DNA from: [Leptolyngbya] sp. JSC-1
GTDB taxonomy: Bacteria; Cyanobacteriota; Cyanobacteriia; Elainellales; Elainellaceae
Direction of reading: 5' to 3'
Length of the DNA: 64,000 bases
Assembly: GCA_000733415.1 (NCBI GenBank)
Contig: KL662192.1
Coordinates: 1,460,983 to 1,524,982 of the forward strand
Of this stretch, positions 44,456 through 51,874 are shown in pieces. Each line of letters starts with the position of its first letter. Positions within the stretch are counted from its first letter, which is position 1. The position numbers were made by a program, and so were the translations under genes. The notes under the pieces are model-generated. The model was not told where the DNA came from. It was given only the letters and a program-made list of their open reading frames with translations, and searched no databases.

Positions 44456-45379
44456 TTAGAAAGATCCAGAAAGAGCGTTGAAGTTGTTCTCAATTCTTTC
44501 CAGGCAATTCAGTACTCCGTTGCAGACTGTAGCAGGCACGCGCAGCCGATCGTCGCTTTCATAGCGTTTACACAGTTCTGGTAAGGAAGTATCGGGCGAT
44601 TGAGTAAGGGCAGCCAAGTCATCAAAAAACACAAGCTGCTCCTGATTCAACAATTCATTCGAAGGAGGAATAGCGCCCCAAACGTCCCAAGGCAGCATTT
44701 CTACTTTGTTGAGCGCTGCAACATCACGAATAAGTTCTCCAGCAATAAACCAAAGTCCGCGCAAGTCGCCCTTGAAAATCCCAAACTTTGCTGGATCCGC
44801 AGTACCTGACCGACACTGCACCCAGGCATCACTCGCCATGATGAAGTTATGTCGTGGTACATCTAGAATGTTGTGCTCAATCTTTAATTTCTCTCGCCAA
44901 ATTTCGTCGAATTGTGGATCGACGATAATCCAACGTGATTCTAGAGCATGCCAATACTCGCAGACTACATGTTCTTCAAAGTAAGGTGGATTGAAATAAG
45001 TGCCGAATCCACAACGGTATCGCGCAGGAATGCGCTTAGCTCGCAGGATGGCGACAAGCAACAGCGCAAAGTGATGACAAATTCCAATCAACCGCTGATT
45101 AACAGGTCGAGCCACGGAAAGCGGCTGATCGTTGAGCGCGAGGAGATAATCTAATATACTCTCAATTGAGCGAAGATGGGTTTCACGTTTGCGCTGCTCT
45201 GGAATTGTAAAACCATAAAAGTCGTGTGCTACATATTGATACAGCACTAGACCTTGAATAATGTGGGTTAATTTGCTAATACTGTTTGGCAACTCATGAA
45301 GCAGGGTTGTGTATTGTCCAGCAGATGTCATCGCAGTCGGATGCGAATAGAAATCGAGTATTTGTTGTTGTGTTGTCAT
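44456..45379 (-). CDS. Transglutaminase-like cysteine protease superfamily protein
   Basis: 307 residues. The transglutaminase core triad is visible: Cys in LIGICHHFALLLVAILRAKR, His in FEEHVVCEYWHA and Asp in WIIVDPQFDE. An N-terminal helical part of about 95 residues and a C-terminal extension of about 110 residues flank it. Bacterial members act as proteases or amidases, or only bind peptides; the substrate here is unknown. It follows the GFA gene by 30 bp and probably shares its transcript. Confidence 0.8.
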   Translation of the reverse strand: MTTQQQILDFYSHPTAMTSAGQYTTLLHELPNSISKLTHIIQGLVLYQYVAHDFYGFTIPEQRKRETHLRSIESILDYLLALNDQPLSVARPVNQRLIGICHHFALLLVAILRAKRIPARYRCGFGTYFNPPYFEEHVVCEYWHALESRWIIVDPQFDEIWREKLKIEHNILDVPRHNFIMASDAWVQCRSGTADPAKFGIFKGDLRGLWFIAGELIRDVAALNKVEMLPWDVWGAIPPSNELLNQEQLVFFDDLAALTQSPDTSLPELCKRYESDDRLRVPATVCNGVLNCLERIENNFNALSGSF

Positions 45380-45409
45380 ACAAACTCATAAAGTAAAGAA
45401 AATTGAAAT

Positions 45410-45808
45410 TCATAGGTACTGGATCTCGATCAGTGATGATTGCCAGTTGTTGTGGCGACCATCAACATAATTGATTGGTGAATTGATGAGTTCAGCAATC
45501 TCTACATCATCCAAACAGGTAACATGAATGGCATAGAATTTGCCTTCTGGACCCTCTCCCCAACCGAATGAACGCACTCCGCAGTGCTTGCAAAACAAAT
45601 GGTGAATGTTCTTGGTGTTGAACTGGTACTCGGTTAGATCGGCGCTGCCTGCGAGGAACCGAAATGAATTCGGTGGAACTGTAGCGAGCCAAGTCCTTGT
45701 CTTAGTACAAATTGAGCAGTTGCATTTGAAGGTGCCCTGACTCAAATCAAGATCGGCTTCATAGCGAACGGCACCGCAATGACAGCTTCCTTTGTAGGTC
45801 TTCTTCAT
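45410..45808 (-). CDS. GFA/CENP-V family zinc protein
   Basis: 132 residues from ATG 45808, which overlaps the preceding stop (ATGA) and has AGGAG upstream. The Mss4-like zinc sites are clear: CHCG near residue 9, CNCSIC near 30, and CKHCG near 73. The family is named for glutathione-dependent formaldehyde-activating enzyme, but most members have no proven activity. Co-translation with the SRPBCC protein suggests a joint role in handling a small molecule. Confidence 0.9.
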   Translation of the reverse strand: MKKTYKGSCHCGAVRYEADLDLSQGTFKCNCSICTKTRTWLATVPPNSFRFLAGSADLTEYQFNTKNIHHLFCKHCGVRSFGWGEGPEGKFYAIHVTCLDDVEIAELINSPINYVDGRHNNWQSSLIEIQYL

Positions 45809-46293
45809 GAAATTTCTCCTAGCCTTGCATCTGCTAGATAGGCTTCGAGGCGATCGAAACACTCAGACCAACCGGTTTGATGCGAATTCCGTGACTCAAC
45901 AGACTCGAAAATAGCTTGGTGGAAGGTCATCCGTGTCTTGTGGCCCTGTTCTGTCAGGGTGACGGTGACAAGGGTTTGATGTTTGGGTTTGCCCTGTTCA
46001 TCCTCCCAAGCAAATGTGAACACCAGCCGCTCTGGCTCAACGATCTCTTGGTAAATACCCTGCATCCAATGGTTTGTGCCTTCGGGGGATTGAATACAGG
46101 CTCGATAGGTGCCGCCCAATCGCACATCCATTTGACAGAAGGTAGTTGTAAAATCCTTGGGGCCTAACCAGCGCGCAAAATGTTCTGGCTGACTCCAGAC
46201 CTTGAACACAAGGCTACGCGGTGCGTCAAATATACGGGTGATTGTGAGTTCGCGTTCAGATGTCGCTAATGACTCCTGATTTTTTGCAATCAT
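45805..46293 (-). CDS. SRPBCC (AHSA1-like) domain protein
   Basis: 162 residues. ELTITRIFDAPRSLVFKVW, PEHFARWLGPKDF and the C-terminal TGWSECFDRLEAYLA are hallmarks of the AHSA1-type START-like fold, which binds hydrophobic ligands. Genes of this type are typically controlled by an ArsR repressor, as here. It is 144 bp from the tandem SRPBCC gene and overlaps the GFA gene. Confidence 0.9.
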   Translation of the reverse strand: MIAKNQESLATSERELTITRIFDAPRSLVFKVWSQPEHFARWLGPKDFTTTFCQMDVRLGGTYRACIQSPEGTNHWMQGIYQEIVEPERLVFTFAWEDEQGKPKHQTLVTVTLTEQGHKTRMTFHQAIFESVESRNSHQTGWSECFDRLEAYLADARLGEIS

Positions 46294-46437
46294 GATGCTT
46301 TTCTATGTATTATGTTCTGTATAACCATACGTCAAAGTGAAGACAGATTCGATATTCGCCTAATCAACTACTTTTGCTTCAATGACGTTTGATTGCTGTG
46401 ACTGCGCATATTGTGATGCTAGAATCGTAGACTGCAT

Positions 46438-47427
46438 CTACATCATTGATTCGAGCAGATCCTCAAGGCGGTTGAGAGTTTGCTGTAGTCCCACGTCCAT
46501 CCCCGATTGCAGATGCCCATCTCGCTGCTCCTTCGACTGATGTTGAATCAGGATATGCAAGGTTGTTTTACCGTTCTGCTCGGTTAGCGTTAGCGTATTC
46601 AGGTGATCGCTGTTGGGAACGGGTTCGTAGCGTTCAGTGGCAACTAATCGCTCTGGTGGCACAATCTCACGGTACTCGCCTGAAAATCCGTGATCAGTGC
46701 CGTCGCTGGGGTCATGCAAGACATAGCGCCAACTGCCGCCCACGCGCAGATCAATTTCGCAAACGGTCATTGTCATGCTGCCGCAACCGAACCAGCGTTT
46801 GACATGTTCAGGTTTGGTCCATGCCTCGAACACAAGCTGACGCGGAGCATTGAAAACGCGAGTCACAGCAATCTCCCGATCCGACGGTACTGTTAGCGTG
46901 AAACCATCTTGCTGGTGTTTGAGCTGGGTTGCTAAGAATTCATCAAGGCAATCGAAGCTAGAATTCCATCCAGCAACCACGCCCATTTCTTCATGCTTGC
47001 GGCGATCCTCATCTGTGGCATGTACAATCTGGAGCGTCAGTTTGGTCTTGTCGCCCATCTCCTCGAACAGGATAGTCATCGCCATTCCCTGGGGTAGATC
47101 CGCGTCGATCACCTGCTCAAACCCCTCGTCAAATTCATCACTGGTGACAATGCGTTCAGGAGGTACAATTTCGCGAAAAACACCTTTGGCTGGATACTCG
47201 GTCCCATCTGGACTTACCATCACATAGCGCCATTGACCACCCGGACACAGATCTAGCTCAGTCACATGGGTCGTAAAGCCTGCTGGTCCCCACCATTGCT
47301 CAATCTGGTTTAGCTCCGTCCACGCTTTGAATACGAGTTCTCGCGGTGCATTGAAGATGCGGGTAATAATAATCTCGCGCTCGTTTTGCGTACCATGCAC
47401 ATCAGCAGCGTTATTTTGTTTCAACAT
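46438..47427 (-). CDS. Tandem SRPBCC (AHSA1-like) protein, two fused domains
   Basis: 329 residues made of two complete AHSA1-type domains: residues 15-165 (IIITRIFNAPRELVFKAW ... GWNSSFDCLDEFLA) and 180-329 (IAVTRVFNAPRQLVFEAW ... GLQQTLNRLEDLLE). Single-domain proteins are the norm, so this is a duplication-fusion. The two ligand pockets may differ, since the second domain has WFGCGSMTMTVCEIDL in place of WWGPAGFTTHVTELDL. It follows the ArsR gene by 60 bp on the same transcript. Confidence 0.9.
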   Translation of the reverse strand: MLKQNNAADVHGTQNEREIIITRIFNAPRELVFKAWTELNQIEQWWGPAGFTTHVTELDLCPGGQWRYVMVSPDGTEYPAKGVFREIVPPERIVTSDEFDEGFEQVIDADLPQGMAMTILFEEMGDKTKLTLQIVHATDEDRRKHEEMGVVAGWNSSFDCLDEFLATQLKHQQDGFTLTVPSDREIAVTRVFNAPRQLVFEAWTKPEHVKRWFGCGSMTMTVCEIDLRVGGSWRYVLHDPSDGTDHGFSGEYREIVPPERLVATERYEPVPNSDHLNTLTLTEQNGKTTLHILIQHQSKEQRDGHLQSGMDVGLQQTLNRLEDLLESMM

Positions 47428-47487
47428 TTTATCTCTCCTTGAGAATAGAACGGTAGCATCAGCCTGTACTACCGTATGTACCGCAGG

Positions 47488-47859
47488 TTAAGTTTTGTCC
47501 TCCTGCTGTTCCTTTGCTTGTAGTTCCTGGAGATATTTATCTAACCGATCAAAACTCTGTTCCCAAAACTGACGATACTGCTCGATCCAATTTGCTGCGT
47601 CCTTCAGCGGTTCTGCCTCTAGCCGACAGGGTCGCCACTGTGCTTCTCGACTCCGGGTGATCAATCCAGCTCGCTCTAGCACCTTGAGATGCTTGGAAAT
47701 GGCAGGCAAACTCATCTCAAATGGTTCGGCTAGTTCTGTCACCGATGCTTCACCCTTGGCAAGATGGGCCAGGATGGCCCGCCGAGTCGGATCGGCAAGG
47801 GCAGCAAAGGTGTTGCTCAATTGCTCCTCTTTCAGAGACGCTTCGTGAACAGTGGACAT
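47488..47859 (-). CDS. ArsR-family repressor
   Basis: 123 residues. Winged-helix core: LADPTRRAILAHLAKGEASV, then TELAEPFEMSLPAISKHLKVLERAGLI and the wing SREAQWRPCRLE. The metal-binding ELCVC motif of classical ArsR proteins is absent, so it probably senses something other than arsenite, as is usual for ArsR genes paired with SRPBCC genes. A symmetric operator lies 10 bp upstream, indicating autoregulation. It is the first gene of the group. Confidence 0.93.
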   Translation of the reverse strand: MSTVHEASLKEEQLSNTFAALADPTRRAILAHLAKGEASVTELAEPFEMSLPAISKHLKVLERAGLITRSREAQWRPCRLEAEPLKDAANWIEQYRQFWEQSFDRLDKYLQELQAKEQQEDKT

Positions 47860-47868
47860 TCGGAAGAT

Positions 47869-47904
47869 ATTTAACCGCGCAGTTAATTAACCACTAGGTT
47901 AAAT
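47869..47904. promoter_or_regulatory. Nested-dyad operator upstream of arsR
   Basis: An outer inverted repeat (ATTTAACC at 47869-47876, GGTTAAAT at 47897-47904) and a perfect inner palindrome (GTTAATTAAC at 47882-47891) share the same centre, giving a 36-bp element. Position 10 bp before the ArsR start and the symmetry argue for ArsR binding. Confidence 0.75.
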
Positions 47905-47920
47905 GTACTAGTTGGAAATG

Positions 47921-48184
47921 TCAAGGGGGAGGTGGGGAAGATGCGGCTCGTGAGCCTCGCCGAACGAGGGGAGATGGAGGAGGTGATAACGAAGCAGTAT
48001 TCTGGCTCCTGGCTTCTGACTTACCGCCGCCAACAGTGAATCCTGGATAGTAAATGGATTGCGTGGCAAAGTATGCTTCTTTGGTGAGTCGCATTTTGCC
48101 TGGAAACTCAAGGGCATGGGCCAGTGCCATCGCCATTGCTACTGAAATCAAAAGCGCGGTCAGAATTTGCAGAAAGTTGAGCAT
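47921..48184 (-). pseudogene. Truncated DUF1772 paralogue ending in an interspersed element
   Basis: The first 50 residues (FLQILTALLISVAMAMALAH, then ALEFPGKMRLTKEAYFATQS, then IYYPGF) align with the start of the neighbouring DUF1772 protein (ALELPAKMQYSASQYIGIQN), showing recent duplication. After residue 52 the frame enters the G/A-rich element and becomes GGGKSEARSQNTASLSPPPS. The remaining three membrane segments are missing. It is a remnant truncated by the element. Confidence 0.75.
47931..48020. repeat. Interspersed G/A-rich element with the short palindrome, copy 2
   Basis: Contains GGTGGGGAAGATGCGG, the 21-bp palindromic repeat at 47950-47970 that is identical to 25872-25892, GGAGATGGAGGAGG, then CTGGCTCCTGGCTTCTGAC. 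It interrupts the truncated DUF1772 gene. Confidence 0.75.
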
Positions 48185-48247
48185 GGAGTCTTTCTCCTAA
48201 CCATTAATGGTCGGGTTTGGATTCTCTTGTGTGGAAACAGACAAAAG

Positions 48248-48769
48248 TCATTCCCTCAACGCGGCATAGGGGCGTTCAGCTTGATTGCCCGGATTGCGTG
48301 TGGGTGTTTCAACCAGTACAGAAAGAACCAGGGTACTGAATGCAGCTAGATGAGAAAAAAATCGGGCTAGATGCGAATATTCCCACTGATTGCGCAACTG
48401 TTCCCAGTTTGCTGGAATCGATTCGGGAGTAGCACTGCGAATGACGCGGTTGACGGGTTCAGTGAAGGTCAAGAAAATGACTGGAAATGCTAGCAGCATC
48501 AGAGCAAGTGCTATCAGTGTGAGTTGAACGGCAGGACGACGTTTACGAATTAAGATAGCCAAAGCAATGGCGGCAAGGGGTGCTGCTACTTCAATCAATG
48601 CCCCAATATTGGGAGGGCCAAACGCTACATAGAGACTGTTCTGAATGCCGATGTATTGCGATGCAGAATACTGCATTTTGGCTGGAAGTTCTAGTGCATG
48701 ACAAAACGCCATTCCGGTAACCAAAGCGGACAGAATCAGAGTAACAAAACGCCAACTTTTGACAAGCAT
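48248..48769 (-). CDS. DUF1772-like four-helix membrane protein
   Basis: 173 residues with four hydrophobic segments (FVTLILSALVTGMAFCHALE, LIEVAAPLAAIALAILI, LTLIALALMLLAFPVIFL, FFSHLAAFSTLVLSVLV) and the typical NWEQLRNQWEYSHLAR motif. DUF1772 includes anthrone-oxygenase-related proteins; no reaction is established here. It is divergent from the MarR gene, with the palindromic operators between them, so it is a likely MarR target. Confidence 0.82.
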   Translation of the reverse strand: MLVKSWRFVTLILSALVTGMAFCHALELPAKMQYSASQYIGIQNSLYVAFGPPNIGALIEVAAPLAAIALAILIRKRRPAVQLTLIALALMLLAFPVIFLTFTEPVNRVIRSATPESIPANWEQLRNQWEYSHLARFFSHLAAFSTLVLSVLVETPTRNPGNQAERPYAALRE

Positions 48770-48840
48770 CGTGAATCCTCCAAGATGAGGCTCTCATTTG
48801 CCAGTTGAATGGCATGGCTCGATTCAGCCATAATTAAGTA

Positions 48841-48875
48841 TGACAACCAATAGTCATTTTGACAATTAATTGTCA
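48841..48875. promoter_or_regulatory. Tandem palindromic operators for the MarR regulator
   Basis: TGACAACCAATAGTCA (48841-48856, imperfect) and TGACAATTAATTGTCA (48860-48875, perfect 16-bp palindrome) lie 19 bp apart in the divergent marR/DUF1772 intergenic region. Size and position fit MarR dimer sites controlling both genes. Confidence 0.75.
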
Positions 48876-48911
48876 TTTAAAAACTATCAACTTTTGTGAT
48901 GAATAACGCCA

Positions 48912-49379
48912 ATGGCAAAACAGACAGTAAACAGAACCAGTGCAGGACAAGCCGTTGAGGAATTAATGATTGAAATTGTGGCCACCTTTTTTCTGCTGCG
49001 GGCAGAAGAAATGCGAATTGGGGTGGTTTCACCTTCAGGAGAGGGTTACTGGAGCGTTCTACGACTGCTCAAGGTAAATGGTGCTCAAACAGTACCGCAG
49101 ATCGCTCGCTATCGCTATGTTCCCCGTCAGAGTGTGCAAAAGCTGGCAAATGAAATGTTAGCAGATGGTGTAATTGAGTTAGTCAATAATCCTGCTCATA
49201 AACGATCGAAACTTTTGCGCCTCACCCCGAAAGGAGAAGCCGTTTTTGCTGAAATGAGTGAGCGGATCGCAACTCTTGCTGAAACTCTGGCAGAACAGGG
49301 AGATGCGATCCAGTTACAAAATGCAGTAGATGTTGTAAAAAACCTGCATAAACAGCTCAGAGTCATGTTGGAGCAATAA
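48912..49379 (+). CDS. MarR-family transcriptional regulator
   Basis: 155 residues. Central winged helix (GYWSVLRLLKVNGAQTVPQI ... RQSVQKLANEMLADGVIELV) with the wing NPAHKRSKLLRLTPKGEAVF, flanked by dimerisation helices. MarR proteins respond to phenolic or oxidative signals. The neighbouring azoreductase and DUF1772 genes are common MarR targets for quinone-type stress, so a quinone or electrophile sensor is plausible but inferred. The two palindromes just upstream are its probable sites. Confidence 0.92.
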   Translation: MAKQTVNRTSAGQAVEELMIEIVATFFLLRAEEMRIGVVSPSGEGYWSVLRLLKVNGAQTVPQIARYRYVPRQSVQKLANEMLADGVIELVNNPAHKRSKLLRLTPKGEAVFAEMSERIATLAETLAEQGDAIQLQNAVDVVKNLHKQLRVMLEQ

Positions 49380-49478
49380 AACCAAAGATCAACAAATTAT
49401 TTTGGCAGTTCTTCGGGAATGACTGTTTTTTACGGTGTATTACCATAGGCTCAGTCATAGCCTGGTGAGGAGCAATTT

Positions 49479-50396
49479 ATGCAGCTGAGTAGGCGCTTCA
49501 TTTACTTGCTACAACAATTCTTCAAACGGTTCCTAACAGCATTGATGGTGATTTCCGTTTGCAGTATATTTCTCATCATCGGTGGGTATAGAATTTTGCC
49601 TATAAACGCTCAGCCTCCGCGATTGAATTCAGTCTCATCTGCTACAACAGTGGCTCAGCAGATTGATTTGGGACAACCATTTCGCGATTTAGCGGTTGAT
49701 GGCTCGATTGTGATCTACGACAACGATAACAATCGGTTCTATGAACACAATCCAACTCGTAATACCACGACTTTTTTTCCTGGCTCCACGTTCAAAATCT
49801 TGAATGCATTGATATCTCTCGAAACAAGTGTGATCCAAGATGATGTTGCAGTTTTGACCTGGGATGGCATCAGGCGTGAGCTGCCAGGTCTTGGGGAAAT
49901 TGCTGCCTGGAATCGTGACACCAATCTTCGTCAAGCATTTCAGAATTCAACCGTCTGGTTTTATCAAGTTTTAGCTCGTAGAAACGGATACGAGCGAATG
50001 CAGCAGTTTGTGAATCAAGTAGGATACGGTAATCGCCAGATTGGCACACCGGATCAAATCGATCACTTTTGGTTAGATGGCCCTTTGCAAACTACCCCCA
50101 AACAGCAAATTGAGTTTTTGCAACGGCTTGATCGGAATGATTTGCCCTTTTCGCAACGTACCTTGGATCTAGTCAAAGACATCATGATTATAGAGCGTAC
50201 ACCTACGTATACATTGCGTGGAAAGACAGGCTGGGTCATCAGCGTCAACCCGAATATCGGCTGGTTTGTGGGCTATTTGGAGCAAAACAACAATACGTAT
50301 TTCTTTGCCACGAACATCACGATGCCAAGTGCTGATGCTGCTGCCAAACGGCTAGACATTACTCGTCGCTGTTTCAAAGCACTGGGTTTACTCTAA
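49479..50396 (+). CDS. Class D beta-lactamase (OXA-type)
   Basis: 305 residues. An N-terminal hydrophobic segment (FLTALMVISVCSIFLIIGGY) serves as signal or anchor for the periplasm. The class D motifs are all present: STFK at 103-106 (nucleophile Ser and the carboxylatable Lys), STV at 157-159, YGN at 183-185 and KTG at 249-251. These enzymes hydrolyse beta-lactams by an acyl-enzyme route. It has no associated mobile element, so it is probably a chromosomal enzyme of environmental origin. It is convergent with the DUF1772 gene, overlapping by 9 bp. Confidence 0.93.
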   Translation: MQLSRRFIYLLQQFFKRFLTALMVISVCSIFLIIGGYRILPINAQPPRLNSVSSATTVAQQIDLGQPFRDLAVDGSIVIYDNDNNRFYEHNPTRNTTTFFPGSTFKILNALISLETSVIQDDVAVLTWDGIRRELPGLGEIAAWNRDTNLRQAFQNSTVWFYQVLARRNGYERMQQFVNQVGYGNRQIGTPDQIDHFWLDGPLQTTPKQQIEFLQRLDRNDLPFSQRTLDLVKDIMIIERTPTYTLRGKTGWVISVNPNIGWFVGYLEQNNNTYFFATNITMPSADAAAKRLDITRRCFKALGLL

Positions 50397-50858
50397 GGCA
50401 ATCGTCAGCAATGTAGCGGCTGCCACTGCGGTTATTGTGCGAACATGGTTCCAAAGCGTCCAGTTGGTCAAGTACTTGGTCCACAGGTTTGCTGCTTCAG
50501 GGCTGTCGGGTTTAACGGTGGCTAGCGCGTTATTCAGCGGCACATTGAAGGCGATCGTCACCACAATCGTACCAACGAGATAGAGCAGACTACCAGCTAG
50601 CAAATAGGCTGCATTAGGTTGTTGCCAGTTGAACAGCGAGGCGATTACCCACCCAAGGCAAGCCGCCCCCGTACCAAACAGCGCCACCATGAACAATGGA
50701 TTAATCGCCGTGATATTGATCGACTGCATGGCGACAATGCCGTCTCTTGGCTGAAGTCGAGCTAGCGCACTCATGATAAACGTGGAGAAGGCAAAGAAGA
50801 CTCCGGCCACTAGTCCACAACCTAATGCTGTAAATAGCTTTAAGGTAAACATAGACAC
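50388..50858 (-). CDS. DUF1772 (anthrone oxygenase-like) membrane protein
   Basis: 156 residues, four hydrophobic segments, with AFNVPLNNALA and the terminal NWTLWNHVRTITA motif typical of DUF1772/anthrone-oxygenase proteins. It abuts the azoreductase gene (stop and start adjacent at 50858/50859), indicating one transcript. A role in quinone or aromatic chemistry is suggested by the family and the partner, not proven. Confidence 0.88.
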   Translation of the reverse strand: MSMFTLKLFTALGCGLVAGVFFAFSTFIMSALARLQPRDGIVAMQSINITAINPLFMVALFGTGAACLGWVIASLFNWQQPNAAYLLAGSLLYLVGTIVVTIAFNVPLNNALATVKPDSPEAANLWTKYLTNWTLWNHVRTITAVAAATLLTIALE

Positions 50859-51491
50859 TTACCTTCCTACGAGTTGAGCGATTTGGGCGCGAGCATGGGC
50901 CATCGATTCTGCCAAATCTGTACCGCCCGATTCGTCATTTTCAACATGCACAAAGGTAATATCGCTAATACCAATGAAGCCAAACACCGTTCTCAAATAG
51001 GGATCTTGATAATTCAACATCTCGTATCGCCCACCTGTTCCATAACCAGATGCTCCGCGTGCTGTGATGATAAACATTTGCTTACCTAAAACTAACGGCT
51101 TGTATGGATTTTCAGCATTCTCTGGGGTAAATTCAAACGTGCGCCCAATTCGGACAATTTGATCAATATAGGCTTTCAGCATACTGGGAATGCTGTAGTT
51201 ATACATAGGAACACCGATGATATAGATATCGGCAGCCAACAGTTCGTCTACTAGCTGATCACTGATGTGAATAGCATATTGAAGATCGAGAGTACGTTGG
51301 GTTGGAGGGGTATAAGCCGCCGCAATCCAGGATTCAGTGATGTGAGGAATAGGGTTGCGACCGACATCTCGATAGGTAACGGTATCTGCCGGATGCGTCT
51401 GTTTCCAAGCTTCAACAAATTCTCTAGTGAATCGGCGTGACCGCGAGCGTTCATCTCGTGGACTCGAATCGATATGCAATAGATGAGCCAT
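50859..51491 (-). CDS. azoR: FMN-dependent NADH-azoreductase
   Basis: 210 residues from ATG 51491, which has GAGGAG upstream. Flavodoxin-like fold with FMN-binding HIDSSPRDERSRSRR at the start, VPMYNYSIPSMLKAYIDQIV, and ITARGASGYGTGGRYEMLN. AzoR-type enzymes reduce azo dyes and quinones with NADH and protect against thiol-reactive electrophiles. It is co-transcribed with the DUF1772 gene and lies near a MarR regulator, a common arrangement. Confidence 0.94.
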   Translation of the reverse strand: MAHLLHIDSSPRDERSRSRRFTREFVEAWKQTHPADTVTYRDVGRNPIPHITESWIAAAYTPPTQRTLDLQYAIHISDQLVDELLAADIYIIGVPMYNYSIPSMLKAYIDQIVRIGRTFEFTPENAENPYKPLVLGKQMFIITARGASGYGTGGRYEMLNYQDPYLRTVFGFIGISDITFVHVENDESGGTDLAESMAHARAQIAQLVGR

Positions 51492-51874
51492 ACTATTCTC
51501 CTCGTGAATCACTCCTTCAGCCTAAGAAATTTAACCAGGGTTCAGCTATCTAATTCTTGCGGTACTGTCAAAATCTTGCTGTCAGTTTTTATGTGCCAAG
51601 CCCATGATGCTCGGATTCAAGCAGGTGATGCTGCAAAGTCCGGGCACTGGTGCAGCCTTACATGAACTGAATATGCCGGTTATCCACCCGTATAGAGCCT
51701 ACTTTTGCTGTAAAAATGTTGGATTTAATTTCAAACCTGCTAGTGATCAAAGCTGCTGCTTTAGATTTGGTATGATTTCACTAGAGTGAAAAGCGTTTAC
51801 CATTAGAGAAAGCAGTAAGATGTTTATTTTTATAAAAATTTAGGTTTCGAGTCTTGATATGAGTTTTTTATTGT
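51492..51874 (+). other. Intergenic region before the NACHT gene
   Basis: About 380 bp. No gene, repeat or RNA is supported; small readings here overlap azoR or lack start signals. The AT-rich end (51800-51874) probably holds the NACHT gene promoter. No ribosome-binding site is evident before its ATG. Confidence 0.4.
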
